A DNA stretch of 64,000 nucleotides from a sulfur-oxidizing endosymbiont of Gigantopelta aegis (GCF_016097415.1 NZ_JAEHGE010000001.1:211001-275000), one strand, 5' to 3'; counted from the stretch's first letter, positions 44,542 through 54,051 are shown. Made by a program: numbers and translations. The notes: generated by a model not told the origin, from the sequence alone.

Positions 44542-45393
44542 ATGCTCCCCCACTCAATTATTCAATCCCAAGTTAGACAAGCACTCGCCGAAGACATCGG
44601 TTCAGGCGATCTCACCGCAGCCCTCATTCCTGAAAATAAGCAATCAACCGCCCATCTCATCTGTAGAGAATCCGCAATACTTTGTGGTACACAATGGTTC
44701 AATGAAGTATTTCAACAATTAAGCACAGCGAATGCAAGCACCCATATTGATTGGCATGTAAAGGATGGCGATAGCATTGTAGCAGAGCAATGTATCTGTA
44801 CCCTCAGTGGTAACGCCCGACTCTTGCTCACGGGCGAACGCACTGCTATGAATTTTTTACAAACACTGTCCGGCACGGCCACAGTCACCGCCAGTTATGT
44901 TAAACAATTACAAAACAGCCCAATCAAATTACTCGACACCCGAAAAACCATTCCTGGACTCAGAGCAGCACAAAAATATGCAGTCACCTGTGGCGGTGGC
45001 AACAATCATCGTCACGGCCTATTTGATGGTATCCTAATCAAAGAAAATCACATCATGGCAGCAGGTTCGATTGGCCAGGCCATACATGCAGCCCGAGAAA
45101 ACAGCCCTCATACCCTAAAAATTGAAGTGGAAATTGAAACACTGGAAGAAATAGAAGAAGCACTGCAAGCAAAGGCTGACATTTTACTCTTAGACAATAT
45201 GAACAATACCCTGCTACAACAGGCCGTTGCCCTTAATCACCAACACGCACATTCCGCCAAACTAGAAGTGTCCGGCAATATCACCCATGAACGTCTTAAC
45301 GAGCTTGCTCAAATCGGTATCGACTATATTTCAACGGGCGCGATTACCAAGCACCTGAGAGCCATTGATTTTTCCTTACGTTTTGAAAAATAG
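44542..45393 (+). CDS. nadC: Quinolinate phosphoribosyltransferase (decarboxylating)
   Basis: This 283-residue enzyme makes nicotinate mononucleotide from quinolinate for NAD. Signatures: EDIGSGDLTAALIP, GERTAMNFLQTLSGTAT, LLDTRKTIPGLR, KYAVTCGGGNNHRHGLFDG with ILIKENH, and ILLDNM. It normally works after NadA and NadB, which are not in this window. It stands alone. Confidence 0.96.
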   Translation: MLPHSIIQSQVRQALAEDIGSGDLTAALIPENKQSTAHLICRESAILCGTQWFNEVFQQLSTANASTHIDWHVKDGDSIVAEQCICTLSGNARLLLTGERTAMNFLQTLSGTATVTASYVKQLQNSPIKLLDTRKTIPGLRAAQKYAVTCGGGNNHRHGLFDGILIKENHIMAAGSIGQAIHAARENSPHTLKIEVEIETLEEIEEALQAKADILLLDNMNNTLLQQAVALNHQHAHSAKLEVSGNITHERLNELAQIGIDYISTGAITKHLRAIDFSLRFEK

Positions 45394-45420
45394 TGGCGAC
45401 TCAGTGACCGCTAAACTTGC

Positions 45421-45707
45421 TTTACACTTCAAATGTAGGATGTGGTGAGGAACGAACCGCATCAATGGCTTTAAACCTAAAAAAATCAGTTGAACCTACT
45501 GCGACCGCCTTATGCACTGAATCTTAAGGGTTTTCCAGAACATTTTGACTTCACCCGTAGGGTGACTACGAATAAAGCCAAAATAACCTGTAAAACCCTT
45601 AATCTTTAGCACCTAAGTCGCTCTCGCTACGATTCAACTGATTATTTTAGGTTAAACAAACGTTTTTGATGTGCTTCGTTGCACTCATCGCATCCTACAA
45701 GTGTAAA
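45421..45707. repeat. Family B element, copy 2, split by element C
   Basis: The left arm (TTTACACTT, ATGTAGGATGTGGTGAGG, AACGAACCGCATCAATGG) equals that of 30616. The right arm (GATGTGCTTCGTTGC and CATCCTACAAGTGTAAA) is a diverged partner. Between them lies element C with its own inverted ends, so this is a nested insertion. The full gap 45394-45739 holds no gene. Confidence 0.85.
45471..45657. repeat. Dispersed repeat C, copy 2, complete with inverted ends
   Basis: The left end TTTAAACCTAAAAAAATCAG and the right end, whose complement reads GTTTAACCTAAAATAATCAG, form about 25-base inverted ends. The body from 45474 to 45597 equals copy 1 at 3590-3713, reversed, with three mismatches. Confidence 0.85.
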
Positions 45708-45739
45708 GATAAATAAGCTTATTTGATCTGTCCAGCGAC

Positions 45740-46942
45740 TCAAGCACCTGTATTTAGTATTTCAGGTAGCGTCATTAAGGCTTTTTCCATGGGCAATACA
45801 GTGATCTCTCCTTCATAAAAGCTGTCTTTCCCACCATAAATAAGATAAGCCTTGACCATGGGATAGTCTTTTATAAATGCTTTAAGCCCTTTGAGATCAT
45901 TGCGACTATACTTAGACTTACGCTTTACCTCAAAGGCCAAAAGTCCCCTTTCACCATACAAAACAAAACCAACTTCAACTTGATCCGCTGTTCGCCAATA
46001 ATAAATTTCATAAGCTAGTTTATGATACGCATTGATTGCTCTGAGCTCTTGAAGAAATAAGGTTTCTAATGCCGCACCGTCAATTTCTTCAGGCGAATCC
46101 AAGGGACCCTTAGGACGAATACTGCGATAAATTCCCACATCAAAATAATAAAATTTAGGGTGCTGCAATAGTCGACGTTTCGCTTTTTTAGTAAAAACGG
46201 GCACGCGTATAGCAAGCAGTAAGTCTTCTAAAATAATAAAATAACTTTCAACTAATTTACGATTTAAACCACACTCTCGTGCGACCGCAGTGATATTCAG
46301 CGTTTCCCCCTGAGAAAAGCTCGCCACTTGCAGAAAACGCGCATAAGCCTCTAAATTTCGAGTTAAACCTTCTTGTAATACTTCTTCTTTGAGATAGGTT
46401 GAGACATAAGAATACAAATAATCACGACTACTTTCCGCATCAGTACTCGATTCATGATAAAGACTCGGTAAGTGTCCATATTGCAATGAATGCTTTAAAT
46501 TAAATTGTGAGCCCAGCTCCGCCACAGTCAAGGGATACATAAAATAAGTCAATGCTCTTCCTGCCAATAAATTAACACCCTGTTTGCGCAGCTTCCTAGC
46601 ACTAGAGCCGGTCAAAATAAAGCGTATCGAGGTCGCTTCAATCAGACGATGTACTTCATTTAACAATGCAGGAATGCGTTGAATTTCATCAATAATCACG
46701 TCACCTTGATAATTAGGGGGGATATAGGAATTGAGTTGCTCAGGGGCAGCCAGCAAGCGAAAATAATGTTCAGAATCCAATAGATCGATATACACACTAT
46801 CGACACATTGTTGTTTTAACCAAAACGATTTTCCCGTGCCTCTAGGACCCAGTAAAAAACAACTTTTTGATGGCGAAAGCTTAATGAGGCGCTCAAATTC
46901 CATATCAATATGACCTATGGCGTTAAAAACTCCATAATACAC
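45740..46942 (-). CDS. AAA ATPase with DUF4143 domain
   Basis: This is a 400-residue ATP-binding protein of the AAA_14/DUF4143 group. Walker A is LLGPRGTGKSFW (near residue 32), Walker B is DVIIDEIQRIPAL, and the sensor is RFILTGSSARKLR. The C-terminal DUF4143 part has LTRNLEAYARFLQVASFSQG and a PD-(D/E)XK-like end (VGFVLYGERGLLAFEVKRK). These genes are frequent and mobile, and their cell role is not known. It is placed between repeat element B2 and thiO. Confidence 0.88.
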   Translation of the reverse strand: MYYGVFNAIGHIDMEFERLIKLSPSKSCFLLGPRGTGKSFWLKQQCVDSVYIDLLDSEHYFRLLAAPEQLNSYIPPNYQGDVIIDEIQRIPALLNEVHRLIEATSIRFILTGSSARKLRKQGVNLLAGRALTYFMYPLTVAELGSQFNLKHSLQYGHLPSLYHESSTDAESSRDYLYSYVSTYLKEEVLQEGLTRNLEAYARFLQVASFSQGETLNITAVARECGLNRKLVESYFIILEDLLLAIRVPVFTKKAKRRLLQHPKFYYFDVGIYRSIRPKGPLDSPEEIDGAALETLFLQELRAINAYHKLAYEIYYWRTADQVEVGFVLYGERGLLAFEVKRKSKYSRNDLKGLKAFIKDYPMVKAYLIYGGKDSFYEGEITVLPMEKALMTLPEILNTGA

Positions 46943-46983
46943 CTATTTATTGACTTATCAACTCCATTTTACAGACTTTAACA

Positions 46984-48129
46984 TCAAATAGCCGTGCGTA
47001 AATCTATTTGACTGCAATCATTTACTAGGCGCTCTTCACTTAACAAGTAAGGCTTGGGATCCACAATACTCGCTTGAGATAAAAGCTGGTTGACCAATAG
47101 CTGACAGGAAGCTAGGCCAATGACAACGCCATTGCGAAAATGACCGGCATTGAGATAAAGGTTTTTAAGCTCTGGATGCTCGCCAATATAGGGAACACCA
47201 TCAATAGAACCCGGGCGAAGACCCGCCCATTGTTTTTCCACTGGGTAATCACGCAAAGCAGGAATAATACGATAGGCTTCCTGCTTTAACTCCTCTAAAA
47301 CTGTATCGCTGGTGGTTTTATCAAAGTCATTAAATTCCAGAGTGCTGCCCAAAACCACTCGACCATCTTTGCGGGGGATCACATAGCGGCCTTTACTCAG
47401 TACAATACGTGATACTACACCGGGTTTGGCTTTAAAGACGATCATTTGACCTTTGACCGGGGCAATTTTGGGTGCTTTCACCCATTGCTCCAACAAACGT
47501 GCGCTCCAGGCACCACCGGCAACTACTACTTGATCGGCATAAAAAGAGCCCTTATCCGTCAGCACACCTTTAACCACCTCCCCTTCAGAGATAAAAGATA
47601 AAGCTTGAGTTTGTTGTTCAATGGTTACGCCCAAAGCCAGCAAGTCTTCTCGTAAAGCTCTCACCAGTCGTGGATTACGCACTTGTCCGATAGAAGAAGT
47701 AAGCCAGCCCTGCTTATTCCCTGATAACGACACATCACTTAAACCTGGTTCAATGGCTTTTAAAGCATCGCCAGACAAGCATTCAAAAGGATAGTGAAAC
47801 TTTTTTTCCCAGGCAAGCGCCTGCTCCAGTTCATCCTCAATGTCCAAATACAATAAACCGCTTTGTAAATATTCCGGATCAATCCCGGAGTTTTGCTGAA
47901 TGTCCGCTAATACATCAGGATAGTGAGCTTGCCCCCATTGCGCCAATGCCGTTACCGGATCGCTATAACGCCAGGGGTAAAGAGGAGACAGGATACCGCC
48001 GCCAGCCCAGGAAGATTCCTGACCCGCATAGCCCTGTTCAATGATGGTGACAGAGACACCCGCCTGGCGAAGCAAACGGGCAGTGAGCATGCCGATAATG
48101 CCGGCACCGATAATAAGAGTTTTATTCAT
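46984..48129 (-). CDS. thiO: Glycine oxidase ThiO (FAD-dependent)
   Basis: This 381-residue flavoprotein oxidises glycine to the imine used in making the thiazole of thiamine. The FAD fold begins with LIIGAGIIGMLTARLLRQAG. Further signatures are SSWAGGGILSPLYPW, VVVAGGAWSARL, GRVVLGSTLEF and KQWAGLRPGSIDGVPYIG. It is just downstream of pilE on the same strand (34 bases), as a D-amino acid oxidase gene is in Pseudomonas. No other thi genes are in the window. Confidence 0.93.
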   Translation of the reverse strand: MNKTLIIGAGIIGMLTARLLRQAGVSVTIIEQGYAGQESSWAGGGILSPLYPWRYSDPVTALAQWGQAHYPDVLADIQQNSGIDPEYLQSGLLYLDIEDELEQALAWEKKFHYPFECLSGDALKAIEPGLSDVSLSGNKQGWLTSSIGQVRNPRLVRALREDLLALGVTIEQQTQALSFISEGEVVKGVLTDKGSFYADQVVVAGGAWSARLLEQWVKAPKIAPVKGQMIVFKAKPGVVSRIVLSKGRYVIPRKDGRVVLGSTLEFNDFDKTTSDTVLEELKQEAYRIIPALRDYPVEKQWAGLRPGSIDGVPYIGEHPELKNLYLNAGHFRNGVVIGLASCQLLVNQLLSQASIVDPKPYLLSEERLVNDCSQIDLRTAI

Positions 48130-48163
48130 AGAGGATAGAATATCAGAAATCCTCCCCTTAAAT

Positions 48164-48625
48164 CTAGCGCCAACAATCTGCCAAGGACGCTGTATTATTA
48201 GTAATCCCCTGAAAATTGGTATGCGTCAGGGTAAAATCACCACAATCATCTCCAGCCATTGAGCCCGCTCGTGCAGCCTCTAACGTATAAGTGTTGGCCG
48301 TCACTAATGAAATAGTCAAATCATAATAAGCAACTCCCCCATCAACAGGTACAGTGGCTGAGAAAGATCCTGGATCACCACCAGCAACACAAGTGCCTAC
48401 AACTCCCCCATTTTCTGAACCACAATAGGTATTATTTTCTGTGTAAAAACGTTCCATGGTACTGGCTAACCCATATAAAGCCCCCTGAGCATCAGCACGT
48501 TTAGCTTTTCGTATATACTCTTGATAGGCTGGTGCTGCAATTGCCGCCAATATAGATATAATAGCAATAACGATCATCAGTTCAATCAAAGTAAAACCCA
48601 ATACTTTATCTAATTTTTTTTTCAT
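48164..48625 (-). CDS. pilE: Type IV pilin-like protein PilE
   Basis: This 153-residue prepilin has the leader MKKKLDKVLG and cleavage before FTLIELMIVIAIISILAAIA, with Glu5 in place. The tail has four cysteines, the last in SLADCWR, as in PilE minor pilins. It follows pilY1 after a 96-base gap and is the last pilin gene of the fimT-pilVWXY1-pilE series. It primes or becomes part of the pilus. Confidence 0.94.
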   Translation of the reverse strand: MKKKLDKVLGFTLIELMIVIAIISILAAIAAPAYQEYIRKAKRADAQGALYGLASTMERFYTENNTYCGSENGGVVGTCVAGGDPGSFSATVPVDGGVAYYDLTISLVTANTYTLEAARAGSMAGDDCGDFTLTHTNFQGITNNTASLADCWR

Positions 48626-48721
48626 GTTAAGTAATCACTTCTTATATCAAATAAACATTAATCAAACTCAAAAATAGCTTCTAAATTAATCCAAATTTAC
48701 TTAACTTAGAAGCATAGCACC

Positions 48722-51700
48722 TTAGAAGCTCAACTGTTTCCAGGAAACACGTCCCTCATAGCCTGGCCCTGGATTTTCACCCGTCACCATAATTCCCCCA
48801 GAAGAACCACTATTGTATTTATACTCAATACCATCACCGGCAATAATACCCGGCGTCGAAATAATACCTTCGTTTGAATGCTTACCACTGGCAGGCACTT
48901 TGATGGTAGTTGGAGTACCATTAATGATGACAGAAATAGTCACAAAGTCTGCTTGTCCAAAGGTACCACTGCCGTCAAAATCAAAAGGCGAGTAAGGTAG
49001 GCGAGCACCCGAAACGGCATCAACTTCCATTAACCAGCCTCCACCGCCATTATCACAAACATTAGCAGAAGGATGTAAGGTAGTGAAAATAATACGACCA
49101 TTTCTTAATATGGAATCGCTGACCTGGCGTTCACCATGATTATTGGTATTACCACCTTCCTTATTATAGAGATCCATAAACCAGCCCATGTCCTCCGGTA
49201 TTGCTGGTGCAGCAGAAGGATCACCTTCCCAGTCAATCGCATTGTCCGTCGTTACACGGGCATCAATAATCGAGTCACCATCAATATCAACTTCCTGAGT
49301 GATTTCCTGCTCCAGTAGGTCAGCCGCGACTATTTCGCCTTTGGCAGGGTCATTTTGATCCCAAATACCATAGTATGATTGATCAAGTTGGCCGCTCACA
49401 GCATTATCCGTGGTTTCGATATATTGACCAGTACCAAAATAAACCAGAAATCCCGATTGGTTAGGGTGAAAATTAACTTCTGGTCGGGTAGTAATCGGTT
49501 GACGACGAAAGGTATCAATACACTCAGTGGCAGTATTAATCGAACCATCAATAACCGACCCATCACTACCATCGACACAGTAACCATTTGCGGTTGTTTC
49601 ACCCTGAGTAATAAATAAAGGCTTATCATTAGTAGGTGCTACGCTAGTACCACCATGGAAAATATTCCAATCGGCAATAGTGCCACTGTTCACATCAAAC
49701 TTCCAAAGATTACCGTAGAGATCACCACCATAAATATAGTCTATTTTAGAATCACCATCCACATCAACCGGTGATACAGAGGCTAAGCCATTAGGACGTC
49801 CACTGACAGTGATATTACCCGCAGCATCAGTCGCCTTACCACTGGCAGGGTCACTTAAGCCAACCCCCGTATCGATTTTTTTAAGTAACACACCATCAGA
49901 CAATCTGACGATATATAAAACCGCGTTACCCGTAGTGCTCACATTAGCATCTGAAACTGTATTATTGTAGCCATTGCCAAACACTGCGGCCCAGTCGCCA
50001 TTTTGCATACGGACAATGTTGGGGCGACTATAGGTATAACCTAAGTCTTGGTCATCCGCATCATTAAATTCCCATAGCACTTTAGCAGCCAAATCAGCTT
50101 CTGAGGTGATTGCACCTGGATCGGTTACATCCAGTGCATAAAGCCCCTGACCACCGGCTCTCAAGCCTCCGACCAAAACAGTATGCCATGCGCTACTAAA
50201 AAAAGCATCGACAACCACTGGAGAACCATCCACCGTGTATTGATGGCTATAATTAGGTTGTGCCAGCGCGGGTAATTTTTTCAGCACATCACTGGGTACA
50301 TAGGCAAATAGTTCTGAACCAAAATTAGACGAGTCAATCACATCGTTTTCATCGCAATCCAAACTATTGGCATTAAAGGCATGTAACATGCCATCGTTTG
50401 AACCCACATAAATCACCGGTAGGCGGCCATCAGAGGTAATGGGTGTGCCACACTTCTTACCATCATTTTGCGCAACAACACTCGCCACAAAAGTTGAATA
50501 CAAATTACTATTGCCTTCTAAGTTATCAGGATAATTAAAATCAGGCTTACCACTGACATAAACCGGCGATGAATTCACCATATCACCTAAAGGAATTCTG
50601 TCCTTTAAGCCACTATTGAGTGTGGCATTACTTTTAGAAATGCTATTTTCCACCTTAGGACGGTCTCGATAAGTGCCGCCATTGCTCTGTTCATTTGAAT
50701 CATCACCGCGTAGATAGTCCAGTAAATCACTACTGACTAATAATGTCGATTGTACCGTAGTCAGCTCAGATGGAGTCGGGCTTGCGGTATTAGCTGGCCA
50801 ACGAAATGGAACACCAATCGTGCCATTATGCGTAGCAATAATGCGAGCCCCATGAGTAGTAGGCAAATAACTGGCAGTGATACCCGTGCCCAGAGTACCG
50901 TCATTGGGGTTAACCAAAAAGGCCAGCATTTCACCTGTCCAGTCATTACTGGAAAAACGTGCCTGGAACACCGTAGTATCACTGCTTAAACTACCCGTAT
51001 TGACACTGACCGCAGAAGACGAACTGTCATTGATTGCGGCCGTAAAAGCGGCTGTTAATGCGGTTTCTAAGGCCGCACCATCACCCGCTAAATAGGCTAT
51101 ACCACCGGCATTATCCGCCGTATCCTGTAATACTTGTGGAATACTATTAGCACCAAAGGCAACGGTATAGACTTTAACAAATTGATCACCAGCAATATCA
51201 GTACGTAAATCTCGATCGCCATCACCGGTTACCGGGTCAGCACAATTGCCTGAACCACCACCTACAGTCGCACAAAAGCCATAATAGGCAACATCATCGA
51301 GTAAGTCCGATTTGTTAGTAATCAAGTCATCAGCATTTGAATCACCATCAAAATCAAGCGGTGTAAAACCTGGTACCGTTGAATCTTGGTATGGTTCACC
51401 ATCAGTGAAAACAATGACACTGGTATCAATACATTCCAGCGTTCTTCCTTCAGTGACATCATAATAGGGATCATCCACAGTATTAGGATCAGGATCAAAG
51501 TCATTCACTCCACCAACAGCAGTATACCTTGGAGGCTCCTGTTCTAGGTAACGAATTACTTCCCATAAGTTCTCAGCTAAAGGCGTGGTTCCCCATACCA
51601 GCGGGTAATTTTCCAATAAGTCAGCGGCAGCATTGGCACTCATACCCATGCGATTAGAGACATCCCTATAGCCTTGCTCTGCTGCGGGCATACTCGTGTT

Positions 51701-52699
51701 GGTTGGTTTTTTTACAAAGGGATTATTAGGCAATTTAAAGTTCATCGTACCGCCATTGACATTCTGATTATATATGTCATTAGCATTCGGATTATAACGA
51801 TAGAACGATACACCTAAGCGTACCTTACTCTCAATATCATGCAATAAGCCTTCAGGCTTATTAGCCACAACTAATGCCATATTAAATTCTTTTATGCCTC
51901 CGGAGAATGCAAAAAAGCCAACCTCTTCGTTACCATGAGTCACTTCAGAATCACATGATTTTTCTTCTTCTACAAACACTTTTGCAGACGTCGCACTGAG
52001 CGATTTTAATCTCAAAACAGCCGTATCCTGATCATTATCTGTTTGCATTGAAGAAATAAAGAATGGTGCACTTGGAAAAGCAGGGCTAATAGCAAAGGTA
52101 TTTGTCTTATCGGCATTACTCACACCGCTAAACTTAGCCACTTCAAGCTGCCAATTAGGTAGATTGCTCGTGTCATTCACGATCCCCTTTTCAATGGCAA
52201 TGAAATTGACATCAGTCAAGCCGCGACCACCTAATTTTTCCTCTTCTTGTAAAAAAAGCTTAAAATTCGAACTGCCTACAGAGTGTACTCTAGAGGTAAC
52301 AGTTCGAGTATTGCTATAACCAATAACGGATGAAACAACAATGGGATCTGTCAGCGTATTACCATAATTAACTGTTACACTATTCGTATCGTCAATAAGA
52401 CAGGAGCCATCGAAAGTATATTCTTTATCGGTATTCTCCTTGCCCGCAACAGCCTTTATACCGCCAGGCAAATCATGAGACCCTAACTCCATCACCGTAT
52501 AGTAAACGGTTTCCTTGATATGATTACCATCCTTGTAATACCATTCTTGCATATTCACTTCAAATCCCGTCGGCGTAATATTTCGAATACGTACAACACT
52601 GGGATCTCCACCATTAACCGTAGGGGTTTTAGCCACTACTATCGGATTAGAATAACTATTAACAAATGAAACAGACTTCCACGAAGCGTTAGTAAGCAC
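48722..52699 (-). CDS. pilY1: PilY1 C-terminal part (after frameshift)
   Basis: This 1325-residue open frame carries the three beta repeats, the second half of the vWA domain and the beta-propeller. The GTG at 52699 is only the first possible start in this frame. Sequence upstream of it, back to the G7 run, still reads as PilY1 (LIYNDSGNTIGEFGSATVDP), so this is not an independent gene start. It has no ribosome site. Confidence 0.85.
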   Translation of the reverse strand: MLTNASWKSVSFVNSYSNPIVVAKTPTVNGGDPSVVRIRNITPTGFEVNMQEWYYKDGNHIKETVYYTVMELGSHDLPGGIKAVAGKENTDKEYTFDGSCLIDDTNSVTVNYGNTLTDPIVVSSVIGYSNTRTVTSRVHSVGSSNFKLFLQEEEKLGGRGLTDVNFIAIEKGIVNDTSNLPNWQLEVAKFSGVSNADKTNTFAISPAFPSAPFFISSMQTDNDQDTAVLRLKSLSATSAKVFVEEEKSCDSEVTHGNEEVGFFAFSGGIKEFNMALVVANKPEGLLHDIESKVRLGVSFYRYNPNANDIYNQNVNGGTMNFKLPNNPFVKKPTNTSMPAAEQGYRDVSNRMGMSANAAADLLENYPLVWGTTPLAENLWEVIRYLEQEPPRYTAVGGVNDFDPDPNTVDDPYYDVTEGRTLECIDTSVIVFTDGEPYQDSTVPGFTPLDFDGDSNADDLITNKSDLLDDVAYYGFCATVGGGSGNCADPVTGDGDRDLRTDIAGDQFVKVYTVAFGANSIPQVLQDTADNAGGIAYLAGDGAALETALTAAFTAAINDSSSSAVSVNTGSLSSDTTVFQARFSSNDWTGEMLAFLVNPNDGTLGTGITASYLPTTHGARIIATHNGTIGVPFRWPANTASPTPSELTTVQSTLLVSSDLLDYLRGDDSNEQSNGGTYRDRPKVENSISKSNATLNSGLKDRIPLGDMVNSSPVYVSGKPDFNYPDNLEGNSNLYSTFVASVVAQNDGKKCGTPITSDGRLPVIYVGSNDGMLHAFNANSLDCDENDVIDSSNFGSELFAYVPSDVLKKLPALAQPNYSHQYTVDGSPVVVDAFFSSAWHTVLVGGLRAGGQGLYALDVTDPGAITSEADLAAKVLWEFNDADDQDLGYTYSRPNIVRMQNGDWAAVFGNGYNNTVSDANVSTTGNAVLYIVRLSDGVLLKKIDTGVGLSDPASGKATDAAGNITVSGRPNGLASVSPVDVDGDSKIDYIYGGDLYGNLWKFDVNSGTIADWNIFHGGTSVAPTNDKPLFITQGETTANGYCVDGSDGSVIDGSINTATECIDTFRRQPITTRPEVNFHPNQSGFLVYFGTGQYIETTDNAVSGQLDQSYYGIWDQNDPAKGEIVAADLLEQEITQEVDIDGDSIIDARVTTDNAIDWEGDPSAAPAIPEDMGWFMDLYNKEGGNTNNHGERQVSDSILRNGRIIFTTLHPSANVCDNGGGGWLMEVDAVSGARLPYSPFDFDGSGTFGQADFVTISVIINGTPTTIKVPASGKHSNEGIISTPGIIAGDGIEYKYNSGSSGGIMVTGENPGPGYEGRVSWKQLSF

Positions 52700-52766
52700 T
52701 TTGCCCGCACCGACTTTCGGATCTACAGTAGCAGAGCCAAATTCACCAATGGTATTACCCGAATCA

Positions 52767-53480
52767 TTATATATAAGCCCCCCCTCCAGCAGTCGTTAAC
52801 TTGGCATAGGGATCATAACTTGTTTTAATGCCTCCACCTGCAGCAGGTGAAATCATTTCCATACTTGAACCATTTGGTACTGGTGAAAATTGGCTACTAA
52901 TACTTGAGCTCCGGCTAATGGTACTACCACTGTTATCATCTCTGGGCTCATTATTAGCAATGAGTTTAAAATTCAAGCCTGAACCATAGGTATAAGACGT
53001 ACTGGATTCAAGCTTCCCCCCCATTAAGACCTTACGACTGGCATCAATCCGTCGAGTCGTCATCCAGTTTAAAAAATTACCACTCCAACAGGTGAAATTA
53101 TTAGTCGCTGGGGTACAGCTAGATTCTTTAAACGCACCCGTTTTAGTGGTATCAATGGTTGTCATTGGCGCATAGCCTGCGGCATTAACCGGAATTGACG
53201 GATCATATTCATAGTTTTGCGTACTTTCAAAAATGCCATAATAAGCAATACTATTATTAAAGCCTCCACCATACATTTTAGATTTCATACTGCCTGAGTT
53301 ATCCAGCATCACTATTACATTCGGTTTTGCACCGGTGGTTAAGAACAAGGGTTCTTCAGCCAGGCCAAGAGGAACGGCACGCACCGGTGTTGGAATTAAA
53401 GCCGATAAACTCACAACCAGCCCTATTAAGACAAGACTAGTGTGTTTCATCATCAATGGTTTTATATTTAGTCTATTCAT
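52767..53480 (-). CDS. pilY1: PilY1 N-terminal part (truncated by frameshift)
   Basis: This 237-residue open frame starts MNRLNIKPLMMKHTSLVLIG with a signal peptide ending near VRA. It then holds the start of the vWA domain (PNVIVMLDNSGSM) and a conserved PilY1 stretch (CWSGNFLNWMTTRRIDASRK), and stops shortly after the glycine run (TTAGGGAYI). It starts three bases after pilX, as expected in an operon. Confidence 0.88.
   Translation of the reverse strand: MNRLNIKPLMMKHTSLVLIGLVVSLSALIPTPVRAVPLGLAEEPLFLTTGAKPNVIVMLDNSGSMKSKMYGGGFNNSIAYYGIFESTQNYEYDPSIPVNAAGYAPMTTIDTTKTGAFKESSCTPATNNFTCWSGNFLNWMTTRRIDASRKVLMGGKLESSTSYTYGSGLNFKLIANNEPRDDNSGSTISRSSSISSQFSPVPNGSSMEMISPAAGGGIKTSYDPYAKLTTAGGGAYI
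52778..52784 (-). repeat. G7 homopolymer at the pilY1 frameshift
   Basis: Seven C on the plus strand (seven G in the coding strand) follow GCTGGA. Six would restore the pilY1 frame. Such runs are classical slippage sites. Confidence 0.9.
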
Positions 53481-53483
53481 CGT

Positions 53484-54038
53484 TTAATACCTTCTTGTAA
53501 AAGAGGTTTGTAATAACATTCGGGTTAAATCACTACCACCGGTACCCTTCGAGGTCACACGATAGAAGGTGCGACCTGCCTGTTTACCCTGCCCCGTCGA
53601 TAAGCTATCCGGAACAAATTCCTGCTCTTCAATCACATACCGGGGAGCAGTAGCAACTAGGCTGGAGCTTAAGCCGGTAGCCGCTATTGAGTTGGTCGCT
53701 GTTGCCCACCAGGAATTAGCACACTGACGCCACCACATATCATTACCCGTGCAAACAGCACCGGCTTCCATCAACGACCAGACCTGGGATGTGGATGGCG
53801 ATGAATTATCATCAGGCCTGTTGACCTGGCTTTGCAACCAACCTTCACCAACACGCACTGCAAACTCAGCTGCCTGAAAGGCTCGATTTGAATCGTTAAA
53901 ATTGCCCGCCATTTTTTCTTCCAAAATGGTTGTTTGCATACCACTAATACCCAGAAGGGTTAGAATTAAGAGAAAAATCAAACTGACAAAAAGCGCCACG
54001 CCCCGTTGATTAGCAGTCTTTACATTAATTGTTCGCAT
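53484..54038 (-). CDS. pilX: Type IV pilus minor pilin PilX
   Basis: This 184-residue prepilin has leader MRTINVKTANQRG and mature start VALFVSLIFLLILTLLGISG, without Glu5, which is normal for PilX. EEKMAGNFNDSNRAFQAAE is the PilX core motif. It should form part of the tip complex with PilV, PilW and PilY1. Gene gap to pilY1 is three bases. Confidence 0.93.
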   Translation of the reverse strand: MRTINVKTANQRGVALFVSLIFLLILTLLGISGMQTTILEEKMAGNFNDSNRAFQAAEFAVRVGEGWLQSQVNRPDDNSSPSTSQVWSLMEAGAVCTGNDMWWRQCANSWWATATNSIAATGLSSSLVATAPRYVIEEQEFVPDSLSTGQGKQAGRTFYRVTSKGTGGSDLTRMLLQTSFTRRY

Positions 54039-54051
54039 AAATATAAACGTC

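Larger units (their letters stand above)
48722..53480 (-). pseudogene. pilY1: pilY1, pilus tip adhesin/priming protein, split by a one-base frameshift at G7
   Basis: Reading 53480 to 48722 with one base removed from the G7 run at 52778-52784 gives exactly 1585 codons. Order in the joined protein: signal peptide (to ~35); first part of a von Willebrand A domain with the MIDAS motif DNSGSM at 60-65; three related beta-rich repeats at about 265-520; the second part of the vWA domain (IVFTDGEP near 688); then the PilC/PilY1 beta-propeller (IYVGSNDGMLHAFN, LVGGLRAGGQGLYALDV) with a calcium loop DVDGDSKIDYIYGGD near 1236. As written, the gene gives a 237-aa truncated product. It lies between pilX and pilE, where pilY1 belongs. 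Confidence 0.9.

Noticed and set aside
45740-46942. The AAA/DUF4143 ATPase as part of a defence system
   Set aside because: No restriction, nuclease or other defence genes are next to it; such ATPases are common alone.
48722-53480. pilY1 taken as two separate genes
   Set aside because: The second frame has no ribosome site, its homology begins upstream of its first possible start, and one base restores a single 1585-codon frame.
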